Below are positions 9,352 to 17,241 of a stretch of 53,864 nucleotides of DNA, piece after piece (position 1 is the first letter of the stretch; each line of letters starts with the position of its first letter). Under the pieces are notes generated by a model. The model was not told where the DNA came from. It did not search any database and was given only the letters and a program-made list of their open reading frames with translations. Position numbers and translations under genes: made by a program. The stretch lies in NCBI RefSeq assembly GCF_000449425.2, contig NZ_AVHW01000083.1, forward strand, positions 1-53,864. Reading direction: 5' to 3'. The DNA is from Clostridioides difficile CD160. Lineage in GTDB: Bacteria; Bacillota; Clostridia; Peptostreptococcales; Peptostreptococcaceae.

Positions 9352-10260
9352 TTATTCAATATTTATATAATTAGCTGCTTGAACAGCCGCGATTGCTCCA
9401 TCTGATGCTGCTGTTATTATCTGGCGTAAAAATTTAGTTCTACTATCTCCTGCTACATATACACCTTCTACCGATGTTGTACAAGATTCGTCTGAAATTA
9501 TATACCCACCTTCATCCAAGTCAAGAACATTTTCAAACATTTTATTATTAGGTTTAAGACCTATAGCAATGAAAATACCACTCACATCTATGATTCTTTT
9601 CTCTTCAGTTTTTAAATTCTTTACTTCTATTTTTGATACAGTCTTTTCTCCTTCTATTTTTTCTACACCATGACTATAAAGTATCTCAATATTCTTTCTT
9701 GCCTTCACGGATTTCTCCAGTACTTCTTCACCTCTAAAGCTATCTCTTCTGTGAATTAAATACACTTTTGTACAATTATTGGCTAAAAATAAAGCATCTT
9801 CTAAAGCAGTATTTCCTCCACCTACTATAGCTACTTCTTTATCTTTAAAAAATGCCCCATCACATGTGGCACAATAAGATACCCCTCTACCTGTAAATTT
9901 TTCTTCTCCAACACAGCCTAGTTTACGTCTTTCAACTCCATTTGCAAGAATAACAGCCTTTGCTTTATGCTCACCTGAAGATGTCTTTACAACCTTTATC
10001 TTTCCTTCTAAGTTTATCTCTTCAACTTCATCAAACTGAATGTCAACACCTTGAGCAACAGCTTGATTGTATATATTATTAGAAAATTCTACCCCAGAAA
10101 TTTTTTGAACTGCTGGATAATTTTCTACCTCAGAGGTACTTGCAACTTGACCTCCATAAATACTTTTTTCAAATACTGTAACACTTAATCCTGCTCTCAT
10201 AGCATAAATTGCTGAAGTTAAACCTGCTGGACCAGCACCAATTACAATGATATCTACCAT
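9352..10260 (-). CDS. trxB: thioredoxin-disulfide reductase-like flavoprotein
   Basis: A 302-residue FAD enzyme of the TrxB family. Residues 7-13 form the FAD-binding GAGPAGL motif, the redox-active pair is Cys130/Cys133 in CATC, the NADPH-binding GGGNTA motif is at 147-152, and the C-terminal FAD motif reads GVYVAGDSR. It would transfer electrons from NADPH, or ferredoxin in some clostridial variants, to thioredoxin. No trxA is adjacent, and clostridia have several TrxB paralogues, so it may serve a different partner. The ATG follows AGAGAGGTAAAA. Confidence 0.88.
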   Translation of the reverse strand: MVDIIVIGAGPAGLTSAIYAMRAGLSVTVFEKSIYGGQVASTSEVENYPAVQKISGVEFSNNIYNQAVAQGVDIQFDEVEEINLEGKIKVVKTSSGEHKAKAVILANGVERRKLGCVGEEKFTGRGVSYCATCDGAFFKDKEVAIVGGGNTALEDALFLANNCTKVYLIHRRDSFRGEEVLEKSVKARKNIEILYSHGVEKIEGEKTVSKIEVKNLKTEEKRIIDVSGIFIAIGLKPNNKMFENVLDLDEGGYIISDESCTTSVEGVYVAGDSRTKFLRQIITAASDGAIAAVQAANYINIE

Positions 10261-10466
10261 AACGTTTTACCTCTCTTTATATTATTATTTCTTATATATT
10301 ATTCTCATTATCTTTATACTTTACTATTATTATCCATATATACTATAAATAAAACATTATTTTTTATTGGTTGATAAAAAGCATTCGTTTAAAAGTTAAT
10401 AATTCTTTATTTAAATATAATGATTATTTTTTATTAGTTAACTTTATTTTGCAAATATATAAAAAA

Positions 10467-10497
10467 ACTGCAAATAAAATTGACTTTTATTTACAGT
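10467..10497 (-). terminator. terminator of the 37-residue peptide gene
   Basis: Stem ACTG-x-AAATAAAA (10467-10479) with TTTTATTT-x-CAGT (10485-10497), loop of five bases, followed on the minus strand by T7. It lies 28 bases past the stop of the small gene and supports that gene being transcribed. Confidence 0.75.
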
Positions 10498-10524
10498 TCT
10501 TACTCATTTATATAATTTAAAACC

Positions 10525-10638
10525 TTATTGGTTATCATTTACAGTGTCTTCTAATATATTGTTCTCTGATATATATGATAGAATTGAAAGTCCATACATA
10601 ACCAAAACTAATGCTGCTGTTATAAGTACTATTCCCAT
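10525..10638 (-). CDS. 37-residue single-span membrane peptide
   Basis: A short gene preceded by a perfect AGGAGG seven bases before ATG and followed by its own terminator. The peptide starts MGIVLITAALVLVMYGLSIL, a hydrophobic helix of about 22 residues, and ends in an acidic hydrophilic tail (SENNILEDTVNDNQ). That gives an N-out or N-in single-span topology. I recognise no family. It may be a small membrane regulator or a stress peptide; type I toxins usually have a basic rather than an acidic tail, so I do not favour that. Confidence 0.65.
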   Translation of the reverse strand: MGIVLITAALVLVMYGLSILSYISENNILEDTVNDNQ

Positions 10639-10872
10639 ATTTAATACCTCCTTTTGTTTACAGTATACTATTATTATGTGAAATACTTGTGAATTTAATT
10701 TGAATATAGCTGTAATTTTACATTAACAATTTCTTCAAATTAAATATTATTAATTATATACTTTTATTAAGTCAATTACGATTAATAGTTTAAATATTAA
10801 CATTATTTGCTTATATTTATATCATATACCATATAATTACATTTTTCAAATTAAAGTTTTGTAAACTTTTTT

Positions 10873-10917
10873 TGTAATATAGTGTAATATAAAACTGTAA
10901 TATTACAGAGATGTAAC
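10873..10917. repeat. TGTAATAT direct repeats with palindrome
   Basis: TGTAATAT occurs at 10873, 10883 and 10896, with TGTAAC again at 10912. The third copy forms the perfect 12-bp palindrome TGTAATATTACA (10896-10907). Copies are 10-13 bases apart, near one helical turn, which suggests a protein-binding array. It lies in the 828-base gap between the 37-residue peptide gene and thrC, about 170 bases before the T-box promoter. Apart from this array, the promoter and the T-box, I see nothing else in that gap. Confidence 0.4.
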
Positions 10918-11079
10918 TGTTCTTTCTTAATTAATTATATTAAAAACAGCTTCACTACTATGAAAATCCAGATTCCCAAGAATTTAAAAAAAGTTAAAAA
11001 AATATTTTTATTTGACTCAATTTGATTACAATTTTTTTACAATTTAAAAAACATTTTTTCCAAATTTTTATATTAATGC

Positions 11080-11108
11080 TTGACTTTGTCTGTTTTATAA
11101 TCTAGAAT
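11080..11108 (+). promoter_or_regulatory. sigma-A promoter of the thr T-box transcript
   Basis: TTGACT (11080-11085) and TAGAAT (11103-11108) are 17 bases apart, immediately upstream of the T-box leader. Confidence 0.7.
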
Positions 11109-11114
11109 AATTAA

Positions 11115-11382
11115 TAATATTAAGAATATTGAAAGGCTTTGATTAGGAAGAGTAAATCTGAATCGGTTACCAGAGAAGGAAACTATTAGCTGAAATGTTT
11201 CCCTAATTAGAAAGATTGAAAACTACCTATGAGCTTCTATCTGAAGTTATCTTAATGATTTTAGTAGGAATAGACGTTTTTATTACTTACGTTAAAGTAT
11301 CAAGTGGATTTTTTTAAATCAATTTGGGTGGAACCGCGGGAAACAGATTCTCGTCCCTTTTTAGGGATGAGGGTCTTTTTTT
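11115..11382 (+). ncRNA. T-box riboswitch, threonine-specific
   Basis: The leader contains all T-box marks: the stem I AGGAAGAGTA segment near 11143, the distal-loop CAGAGAAGG and AGCTGAAA segments near 11171-11196, the specifier region GAAAACTACCTATGAGC, the T-box core GGGTGGAACCGCGG at 11326-11339, and a terminator stem CTCGTCCCT/AGGGATGAG followed by T7 (11376-11382). By comparison with other T-boxes, where the specifier is followed by AC(C/U) and then GAG, the specifier triplet is ACU (11222-11224), a Thr codon. Uncharged tRNA-Thr would stabilise the antiterminator and turn on thrC-thrB. Confidence 0.93.
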
Positions 11383-11466
11383 ATTACCTAAAACCAATTT
11401 TTAAAATATTCTGTACTTAACTTAATTAGCTAATTAAAAATTTAAAATATATGGAGGGTTATAGAA

Positions 11467-12948
11467 ATGTATTATTCAAGTACAAGAGGCACCAAAGAAA
11501 AAGTAACTGCATCGCAAGCAATAATAAAGGGAATCTCAAATGATGGTGGTCTTTATGTCCCAAGTGAATTTCCAAATGTTGAAAATGAACTTATAGATTT
11601 AGTGAATTTAACGTATTCTCAGATAGCATTTTTTGTGCTTAGTAAATTTTTATGTAATTTTACTGAAGATGAGATTAAGGGCTGTATAGAAAATGCATAT
11701 GATGAAAAGTTTGATTGCACTAGTATAGCTCCATTAAATAAAGTAAATGATACTTATTTCTTGGAATTATATCATGGACCAACTTTAGCATTTAAAGATA
11801 TGGCACTTACTATAATGCCTCATCTTCTTAAAACATCTATTAAGAAAGATAATTTAGATAAAGATGTTGTAATTCTTACAGCTACATCTGGAGATACAGG
11901 AAAAGCTGCACTTGAGGGATTTAAGGATATTGATAAGATAAAGATAATTGTATTCTTCCCAGAAGATGGTGTAAGTGCAGTACAAAAGCTTCAAATGAAA
12001 ACTCAGACTGGAAAAAATACATATGTAGTTGGTATAAAAGGAAATTTTGACGATGCACAATCTGGTGTAAAGAAAATTTTCTCTGATAAAGAATTTAATC
12101 AAAATTTATTAGATAATAACTATATATTATCTTCTGCTAATTCAATTAATATAGGAAGACTTCTTCCACAAGTTGCATATTATTTTTATTCATATATGAA
12201 ATTAGTTGATAATGGAGAGATAAAGTTAAATGATAAAATAAATTTTGTTGTACCAACTGGTAATTTTGGTAATATTTTAGCTGGATATTATGCTAAACAA
12301 ATGGGTCTTCCAATAAACAAATTAATATGTGCATCAAATGATAATAATGTTCTTTATGATTTCTTTAAAACTGGTGTTTATGATAAAAATAGAACATTAA
12401 AATTAACTTCTTCTCCTTCTATGGATATATTAATATCTAGTAATTTAGAAAGATTGTTGTTTGAGATATCAAATAGAAATACTGACATTGTAAATAAACT
12501 ACTATCAGACCTTAACAATAATGGAATCTACAAAATAAATGAAGATATGGAAAAAAATCTATCTTCATTTTATGGGGAATATTCAAACGAAGAAGAAGTT
12601 AAAGAAACAATAAATAGCGTATTTAAAAATTATAATTATTTAATAGATACTCATACTGCTGTTGCATACAATTGTTATGAAAAGTACAAAAAAGAAACTT
12701 CTGATAGCACAAAAACTGTTATTGTAAGTACTGCAAGTCCATTTAAGTTTTCTGAAGATGTTCTAAAATCTATAGATTGTGATTTTGAAAAGCTTGATGA
12801 CTTTGCTATAATTGATAGATTATCAAGTATTTCTAAAATAGATATACCAAAACCTATTAAAAATCTTAAAGATGCAGAAATACTACATAAAGATATTTGT
12901 GAAAAAGATGAATTAAAACTAGCTATAAAAAAATTCTTGAAAGTATAG
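11467..12948 (+). CDS. thrC: threonine synthase
   Basis: A 493-residue PLP enzyme that turns O-phosphohomoserine into threonine and phosphate. The N-terminal signature YYSSTRG, followed by GISNDGGLYVP, is characteristic of the long threonine synthases. The PLP lysine is Lys110 in the segment HGPTLAFKDMAL, and ATSGDTGKAAL near 140 is the phosphate-binding loop. The ATG follows ATGGAGGG. It is directly followed by thrB and sits behind a threonine T-box, so the pathway assignment is secure. Confidence 0.96.
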   Translation: MYYSSTRGTKEKVTASQAIIKGISNDGGLYVPSEFPNVENELIDLVNLTYSQIAFFVLSKFLCNFTEDEIKGCIENAYDEKFDCTSIAPLNKVNDTYFLELYHGPTLAFKDMALTIMPHLLKTSIKKDNLDKDVVILTATSGDTGKAALEGFKDIDKIKIIVFFPEDGVSAVQKLQMKTQTGKNTYVVGIKGNFDDAQSGVKKIFSDKEFNQNLLDNNYILSSANSINIGRLLPQVAYYFYSYMKLVDNGEIKLNDKINFVVPTGNFGNILAGYYAKQMGLPINKLICASNDNNVLYDFFKTGVYDKNRTLKLTSSPSMDILISSNLERLLFEISNRNTDIVNKLLSDLNNNGIYKINEDMEKNLSSFYGEYSNEEEVKETINSVFKNYNYLIDTHTAVAYNCYEKYKKETSDSTKTVIVSTASPFKFSEDVLKSIDCDFEKLDDFAIIDRLSSISKIDIPKPIKNLKDAEILHKDICEKDELKLAIKKFLKV

Positions 12949-12957
12949 GTGATTATT

Positions 12958-13851
12958 ATGTTAGAGATTATAGTTCCTGCAACAAGTGCTAATATAGGTC
13001 CAGGATTTGATTGTCTTGGAATTGCATTAAATATATATAATAAATTTTATATTGAAGAAATCGAAAGTGGTCTTGAAATAGAGGGCTGTGAAGATGCCTA
13101 TAAAAACGAAAATAACTTAGTTTATACATCTATGAAGTACTTTTTTGATAGAGTTAAGCCAGACAAAATACCTACTGGTATCAAAATAAAAATTCAAAGC
13201 GAGGTACCTATTTGTAGAGGTCTTGGTAGTAGTGCATCTTGCATAGTAGCTGGTGTGATAGCAGCAAATGCTCTATCAAATGCTAATTTAGACAAATGTC
13301 AATTGCTAAATATAGCATCAGAAATAGAAGGTCATCCAGATAATGTTGCTCCTGCAATTTTAGGAAATATGATTGTCTCTGTGACTGATAACGAGAATAT
13401 ACACTATGATATTATAGAAATTCCTAATGAGCTTAAATTTTGTGCAATGATACCTAATTTTAAGTTATCAACTGAAAAAGCTAGGGGTGTTTTACCAAAA
13501 GAAATACCATATTCTGATGGTGTATTCAATGTTAGCAGAGTTGCTTTACTTGTATCGGCTCTACTAAACAAAAACTTTGACCTTCTTAAAGTAGCTTGTC
13601 AAGATAAATTACATCAAGATTATAGAGGAACTCTGATTGAAAACTACAGCGATATTGTTGAAAAATCTGAGCAATTAAATAGTATTGGAGTCTTTTTAAG
13701 TGGAGCTGGCCCTACTATAATGTCTTTAATAAAAGAAAATGATGATAGTTTTGTAGATAATATGAAAGCTTACCTATCAAAATTAAAATCTGATTGGGAA
13801 ATAAAAGAGTTATGTTGTGATTCTAATGGAGCCGTTTTAAATATTATATAA
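12958..13851 (+). CDS. thrB: homoserine kinase
   Basis: A 297-residue GHMP kinase that phosphorylates homoserine with ATP, supplying the substrate of ThrC. The N-terminal PATSANIGPGFDCLG and the ATP loop GLGSSAS near 88-94 are diagnostic, and the C-terminal GAGPTIMSL motif is present. A GTG at 12949 opens the frame directly after the thrC stop. However, ATAGGTGAT serves as the ribosome binding site for the ATG at 12958, which I prefer. It is tightly coupled to thrC. Confidence 0.95.
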   Translation: MLEIIVPATSANIGPGFDCLGIALNIYNKFYIEEIESGLEIEGCEDAYKNENNLVYTSMKYFFDRVKPDKIPTGIKIKIQSEVPICRGLGSSASCIVAGVIAANALSNANLDKCQLLNIASEIEGHPDNVAPAILGNMIVSVTDNENIHYDIIEIPNELKFCAMIPNFKLSTEKARGVLPKEIPYSDGVFNVSRVALLVSALLNKNFDLLKVACQDKLHQDYRGTLIENYSDIVEKSEQLNSIGVFLSGAGPTIMSLIKENDDSFVDNMKAYLSKLKSDWEIKELCCDSNGAVLNII

Positions 13852-13910
13852 TTATCATCTCATCTATAAAATATAACTACTCTTTTATTATAATTTGTAG
13901 TATAATAATT

Positions 13911-13949
13911 AGGACTAGGTAATAATATTAAGTATTATAATCTAGTTCT
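13911..13949 (+). terminator. weak hairpin after thrB, possible terminator or 5' UTR hairpin
   Basis: AGGACTAG (13911-13918) pairs with CTAGTTCT (13942-13949) through one G-U pair, with an inner AATAATA/TATTAT stem. Only a short TT run follows. It ends 17 bases before the strong ribosome binding site of the next gene, so it could also lie in that gene's leader. Confidence 0.35.
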
Positions 13950-13980
13950 TTAAACATGTTTACATTGAGGAGGGATTATC

Positions 13981-15036
13981 ATAAAAGAGTTAATAATTAG
14001 AGATTTAGTTGCAAAAGTTCCGATAATTCAAGGTGGAATGGGCGTTGGTATATCTAGATCATCATTAGCTGGTGCAGTTGCTAAGCTTGGTGGTGTTGGT
14101 GTAATTTCTGGGGTTCAAATTGGATACGATGAGGAAGATTTTGAAACTAACACTATAAATGCAAATTTAAGAGCTATAAAAAAACATATTTCTAGAGCTA
14201 AAGAAATCTCAAATGGTGGTATTATTGGTATTAATTTTATGGTGGCTATGAAAGAATACGAAACATACGTAAAAGAAGCTGTTAAAGCTGGTGTAGACCT
14301 TATAATATCCGGAGCTGGATTACCTAATAAGCTACCATCATTAGTAAAAGGAAGTAATGTAAAAATAGCTCCTATAGTTTCAACTGCAAAAGCTGCTAGT
14401 GTAATTTTAAAAATGTGGGATAGGAAAGAAAAAACTACTGCTGACTTAATAGTTGTTGAAGGTCCAAAAGCTGGTGGTCACCTTGGATACTCTAATGAGG
14501 AACTTGATAACATAGATTCTATAGACTATGATAAGGAATTTGTTGAAATTTTAAAAGTTGCAAATACTTATGGAGAAAAATTTGGTAGAAATATTCCGGT
14601 TGTTGCTGCTGGTGGTATAACATCTAGCAGTGATGTTAAAAAATATATAGACATGGGAGCCAGTGGTGTGCAAGTTGGTACAAGATTTGTTGCTACTTAT
14701 GAATGTGATGCACATGAGAACTTTAAAATGGCATACATAAATGCTAGTGAAGACGATGTTCATATAGTTAAAAGCCCTGTAGGCCTTCCTGGACGTGCTA
14801 TAAGAAATAAATTTATAGAAGAAGTTAAAATAACTCGTCCAGAAATAACAAAATGTTACAATTGCTTGATTCCTTGTAACCCAAAAGAAACTCCTTACTG
14901 TATTTCCCAAGCTTTAATCAATGCAGTTAAAGGAGATGTGGAAAATTCACTTTTATTTTGTGGAAATGATGCATATAAGATTGACAAGTTAAGCACTGTT
15001 GAAGATGTTATCAATGAATTAATTTCTGAGTTGTAA
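13981..15036 (+). CDS. nitronate monooxygenase / FabK-like FMN enzyme, non-canonical start
   Basis: A TIM-barrel FMN flavoprotein of the 2-nitropropane dioxygenase/enoyl-ACP reductase II family, about 351 residues. It has the N-terminal PIIQGGMGVG strand, a GPKAGGHLG phosphate loop near 165, AAGGI near 208 and GVQVGTRF near 229. The C-terminal cysteine cluster CYNC-x4-C-x7-C is typical of the clostridial subgroup. The first ATG in frame (14038) would cut off the FMN-binding strand and has no spaced ribosome binding site. Upstream, GAGGAGGG (13967-13974) is followed only by ATT, ATC and ATA codons, and a TGA at 13966 closes the frame. I place the start at ATA 13981, which gives the family N-terminus (KELIIRDLVAKVPIIQGG) seven bases after AGGAGG. 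The substrate is uncertain. Confidence 0.85.
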   Translation: MKELIIRDLVAKVPIIQGGMGVGISRSSLAGAVAKLGGVGVISGVQIGYDEEDFETNTINANLRAIKKHISRAKEISNGGIIGINFMVAMKEYETYVKEAVKAGVDLIISGAGLPNKLPSLVKGSNVKIAPIVSTAKAASVILKMWDRKEKTTADLIVVEGPKAGGHLGYSNEELDNIDSIDYDKEFVEILKVANTYGEKFGRNIPVVAAGGITSSSDVKKYIDMGASGVQVGTRFVATYECDAHENFKMAYINASEDDVHIVKSPVGLPGRAIRNKFIEEVKITRPEITKCYNCLIPCNPKETPYCISQALINAVKGDVENSLLFCGNDAYKIDKLSTVEDVINELISEL

Positions 15037-15065
15037 TTTAAAAAATTATAATTTAAAATTTTATC

Positions 15066-15130
15066 AAGCTAAGGAGTTTAAATATGTTATTGATTAATCT
15101 TTATTAACATATTTACTTCCTTAGCTTTTT
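15066..15130 (+). terminator. terminator of the FabK-like gene
   Basis: AAGCTAAGGA (15066-15075) pairs with TCCTTAGCTT (15118-15127); an inner AAATATGTTA/TAACATATTT stem extends it. A T-run follows to 15131. Confidence 0.85.
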
Positions 15131-15200
15131 TATATACTTTTATATGTCAATCTATTTTTACTATTCTTCTATTCAACTCAATGTAATAGTAGTCTTATAT

Positions 15201-15713
15201 TTAATCTTCTTTTACAAGCACATTAGTTATTTCAGCTATATACAAAGTGTGATAATCCTTTTGTGGATACCATCTTCCATCTATGCCTTCAGCAATAAAA
15301 CATTGAGGCTCGATTTTCTGACTATACATTTTTTTACATATAATAGCCATCTTTGCTTCTTTAAAATAAGGTGTATTATTTAAGTATTCTATATTAAATC
15401 CAATCTGTGATATCTTATCCTCTTCTCTACCAGATACTTTTCCACAATATGAAAGCTCTTTACGGAAATCTTCCTCAAAAAAAGTAAGAGAAAATTTATC
15501 TGTATTATCTATAAATTCCTTAGTATAACGCTGTGGTCTTATTACTACAAAGGCAACATCTTTTCCCCACATAACTCCAAGACCACCCCAACTAGCAGTC
15601 ATAGTATTTACTTTACCTTCTTTTTCTGCTGTTATAAGTGTCCAATCTTTGCCTATCAATCCAAATGGGTTGTTTTTAATCTCTTCTGCCACAATTTCTT
15701 TAAATTCACTCAT
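15201..15713 (-). CDS. flavin reductase-like / flavoredoxin-family protein
   Basis: A 170-residue protein of the flavin-reductase-like FMN-binding split-barrel group. The segment TLITAEKEGKVNTMTASWGG is the family's FMN-binding first strand-loop, followed by RPQRYTKEFI and FSLTFF. The usual partner is an FMN-dependent reductase or electron carrier. It stands alone, read from GAGAGGGTATT, and converges on the FabK-like gene. The redox partner and substrate cannot be told from sequence. Confidence 0.85.
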   Translation of the reverse strand: MSEFKEIVAEEIKNNPFGLIGKDWTLITAEKEGKVNTMTASWGGLGVMWGKDVAFVVIRPQRYTKEFIDNTDKFSLTFFEEDFRKELSYCGKVSGREEDKISQIGFNIEYLNNTPYFKEAKMAIICKKMYSQKIEPQCFIAEGIDGRWYPQKDYHTLYIAEITNVLVKED

Positions 15714-15952
15714 ATCTCAATACCCTCTCATTCTCTTATATTTATGGTACTCTTATTTTCCTTACAAACTATAAATAAAATACCCTTTTTAAATATATTA
15801 TTGTAAATAAGTAAATATATGAATACACACTTATTTTTTTAATATATTTAATATTTTCACTCAGAATATATATATTCTTTATTTAAATTAAATATAACCT
15901 CTATATTTTGCATGTAAATTTTGGTAAAAATATTATTTAATCAAATCAAAAC

Positions 15953-15981
15953 TTGATTTATATACCTGGAAAAGGTATTAT
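15953..15981 (+). promoter_or_regulatory. probable promoter of the corA leader transcript
   Basis: TTGATT (15953-15958) and TATTAT (15976-15981) are 17 bases apart. This would give a 5' UTR of about 225 bases before corA, covering the structured leader. The rest of 15714-15952 is AT-rich with no further signal. Confidence 0.5.
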
Positions 15982-16037
15982 ATTAAAGAGTGCTTAAAAT
16001 ACGAATTTCGTACTTAGGTATCTATAAAATAATAAAT

Positions 16038-16200
16038 AAGGAGAGTGATGGGCAATGGATACTAGTCCGTTGCGGAGAGAATTTTTCACAATCTCATCAC
16101 TTAATAATATCTAAAATTAAAACTAATACATATATTCAGTTATATAAATTAGCTAATTAATAGATACTATTAAATGATGAGATTTATATAAAACTGAATA
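16038..16200 (+). other. structured corA leader with alternative pairings
   Basis: Stem A: GTGATG (16045-16050) pairs with CATCAC (16095-16100) and encloses hairpin P2, CAATGGA/TCCGTTG (16053-16059 with 16066-16072, one G-U pair that orients the RNA on the plus strand). Stem B: 16133-16149 pairs with 16182-16200 as 17 bp with a two-base bulge, ending directly before the AAGGATG ribosome binding site (16201). Stem C, incompatible with both: AATCTCATCA (16090-16099) is the exact complement of TGATGAGATT (16175-16184), extendable by TTAA/TTAA across one mismatch. Such a switch is expected of a riboswitch or leader-peptide attenuator. It does not match the M-box (ykoK) magnesium riboswitch or any other class I know. 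Confidence 0.5.
16055..16114 (+). CDS. possible leader peptide of corA
   Basis: A 19-codon ORF in the corA leader encodes MDTSPLRREFFTISSLNNI. AAGGAG (16038-16043) lies 11 bases before the ATG, somewhat far; the same site could instead serve ATG 16048, giving only MGNGY. The acidic-Pro-Arg opening recalls the MgtL-type leader peptides of enterobacterial Mg2+ transporters, in which early acidic/proline codons destabilise ribosomes at low Mg2+. The start codon sits inside hairpin P2 and the last codons overlap the switching strand 16090-16099, so translation would change the leader fold. Whether it is translated is unknown. Confidence 0.35.
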   Translation: MDTSPLRREFFTISSLNNI

Positions 16201-16214
16201 AAGGATGTGTTGCC

Positions 16215-17150
16215 ATGATAAGATATTACAAAACTATAGATTCAAAACTAGAGAAACTTAGTTTTTTTGAAGATGGCTGTTGGATAAATCTTGTTGAACC
16301 TAATCATAGTGAAATCAACGAAATTTCTAATTTATTAAATATAGATGTAGAAAATATAGAATCTGCACTAGATGAAGAAGAACGCTCAAGAATAGATGTT
16401 GAAGACAATCATACTCTTATACTTATAGATATACCAGTAGACGAAAGTGACTCTAATTCTTCTCATTATACTACAATACCCCTAGGTATTATAATAACTA
16501 AAGAAGCTATTATAACAGTTTGTAATGCACAAACTAAGATTTTAAACGACTTTATAGTTGGTCATATTAAAGATTTCTTTACATTTAAAAAAACTCGCTT
16601 TTTACTTCAGATTCTTCACAAAAATGCAGCTTATTACTTGCATTACTTAAGAAAAATAAATAAAATGACAATCATAATAGAGCGAGAAATTTACAAATCA
16701 ATGAAAAACAGAGAATTGGTTCAGTTATTGGAATTAGAAAAGTCTTTGGTATACTTCTCTACTTCACTAAAATCTAATGAACTGGTTTTAAACAAGATGG
16801 TTAGAACTGCTGGTATAAAGAAATACCCAGACGATGAAGACCTATTAGAAGATGTTATAGTCGAAAATAGACAGGCTCTTGATATGGCTAAAATATATGG
16901 AGATATATTGAGTAGAATTATGGATGCTTTCAGCGCAATTATAAGTAATAATCAAAATAATGTTATGCAAATTTTAACAGTAGTTACACTAATTTTCTCA
17001 ATACCTACAATAATATCAGGATTTTTTGGTATGAATGTTATAAATATGCCATTTTCTAATAATCCAAATGGATTTTGGATTATTCTTCTTATTACCTCTA
17101 TAATATGTATAGTGATTACATTTTTCATGTCAAGAAATAAGCTATTATAA
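16215..17150 (+). CDS. corA: CorA-family divalent cation channel
   Basis: A 311-residue CorA protein that mediates Mg2+ (or Co2+/Ni2+) uptake as a homopentamer. The long N-terminal cytoplasmic domain is followed by two C-terminal transmembrane helices with the signature Gly-Met-Asn at 272-274 (GFFGMN) and a short basic tail (SRNKLL). It is preceded by AAGGATG and the structured leader at 16038-16200, which probably controls it. The gene is monocistronic. Confidence 0.92.
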   Translation: MIRYYKTIDSKLEKLSFFEDGCWINLVEPNHSEINEISNLLNIDVENIESALDEEERSRIDVEDNHTLILIDIPVDESDSNSSHYTTIPLGIIITKEAIITVCNAQTKILNDFIVGHIKDFFTFKKTRFLLQILHKNAAYYLHYLRKINKMTIIIEREIYKSMKNRELVQLLELEKSLVYFSTSLKSNELVLNKMVRTAGIKKYPDDEDLLEDVIVENRQALDMAKIYGDILSRIMDAFSAIISNNQNNVMQILTVVTLIFSIPTIISGFFGMNVINMPFSNNPNGFWIILLITSIICIVITFFMSRNKLL

Positions 17151-17159
17151 AATATTAAT

Positions 17160-17207
17160 AAAAAAAGCCCTTAGAATAAATTGACTTCATTTATTCTAAG
17201 GGCTTTT
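17160..17207. terminator. bidirectional terminator after corA
   Basis: AAAAGCCCTTAGAATAAA (17163-17180) pairs perfectly with 17190-17207 around a nine-base loop, with A6 before and a T-rich run after. It serves corA and the convergent repeat-protein gene. Confidence 0.9.
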
Positions 17208-17241
17208 ATACATTTAAATCTATATACTCTTATAAAGTTTT

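Noticed and set aside
10640-11079. A further gene in the 10.6-11.1 kb gap
   Set aside because: No frame of useful length with a ribosome binding site on either strand.
14551-14910. 119-codon minus-strand frame inside the FabK-like gene
   Set aside because: It is antisense to a well-conserved coding region with no ribosome binding site; a shadow frame.
15953-16114. M-box (ykoK) magnesium riboswitch in front of corA
   Set aside because: The conserved M-box segments are absent; the leader has a different fold.
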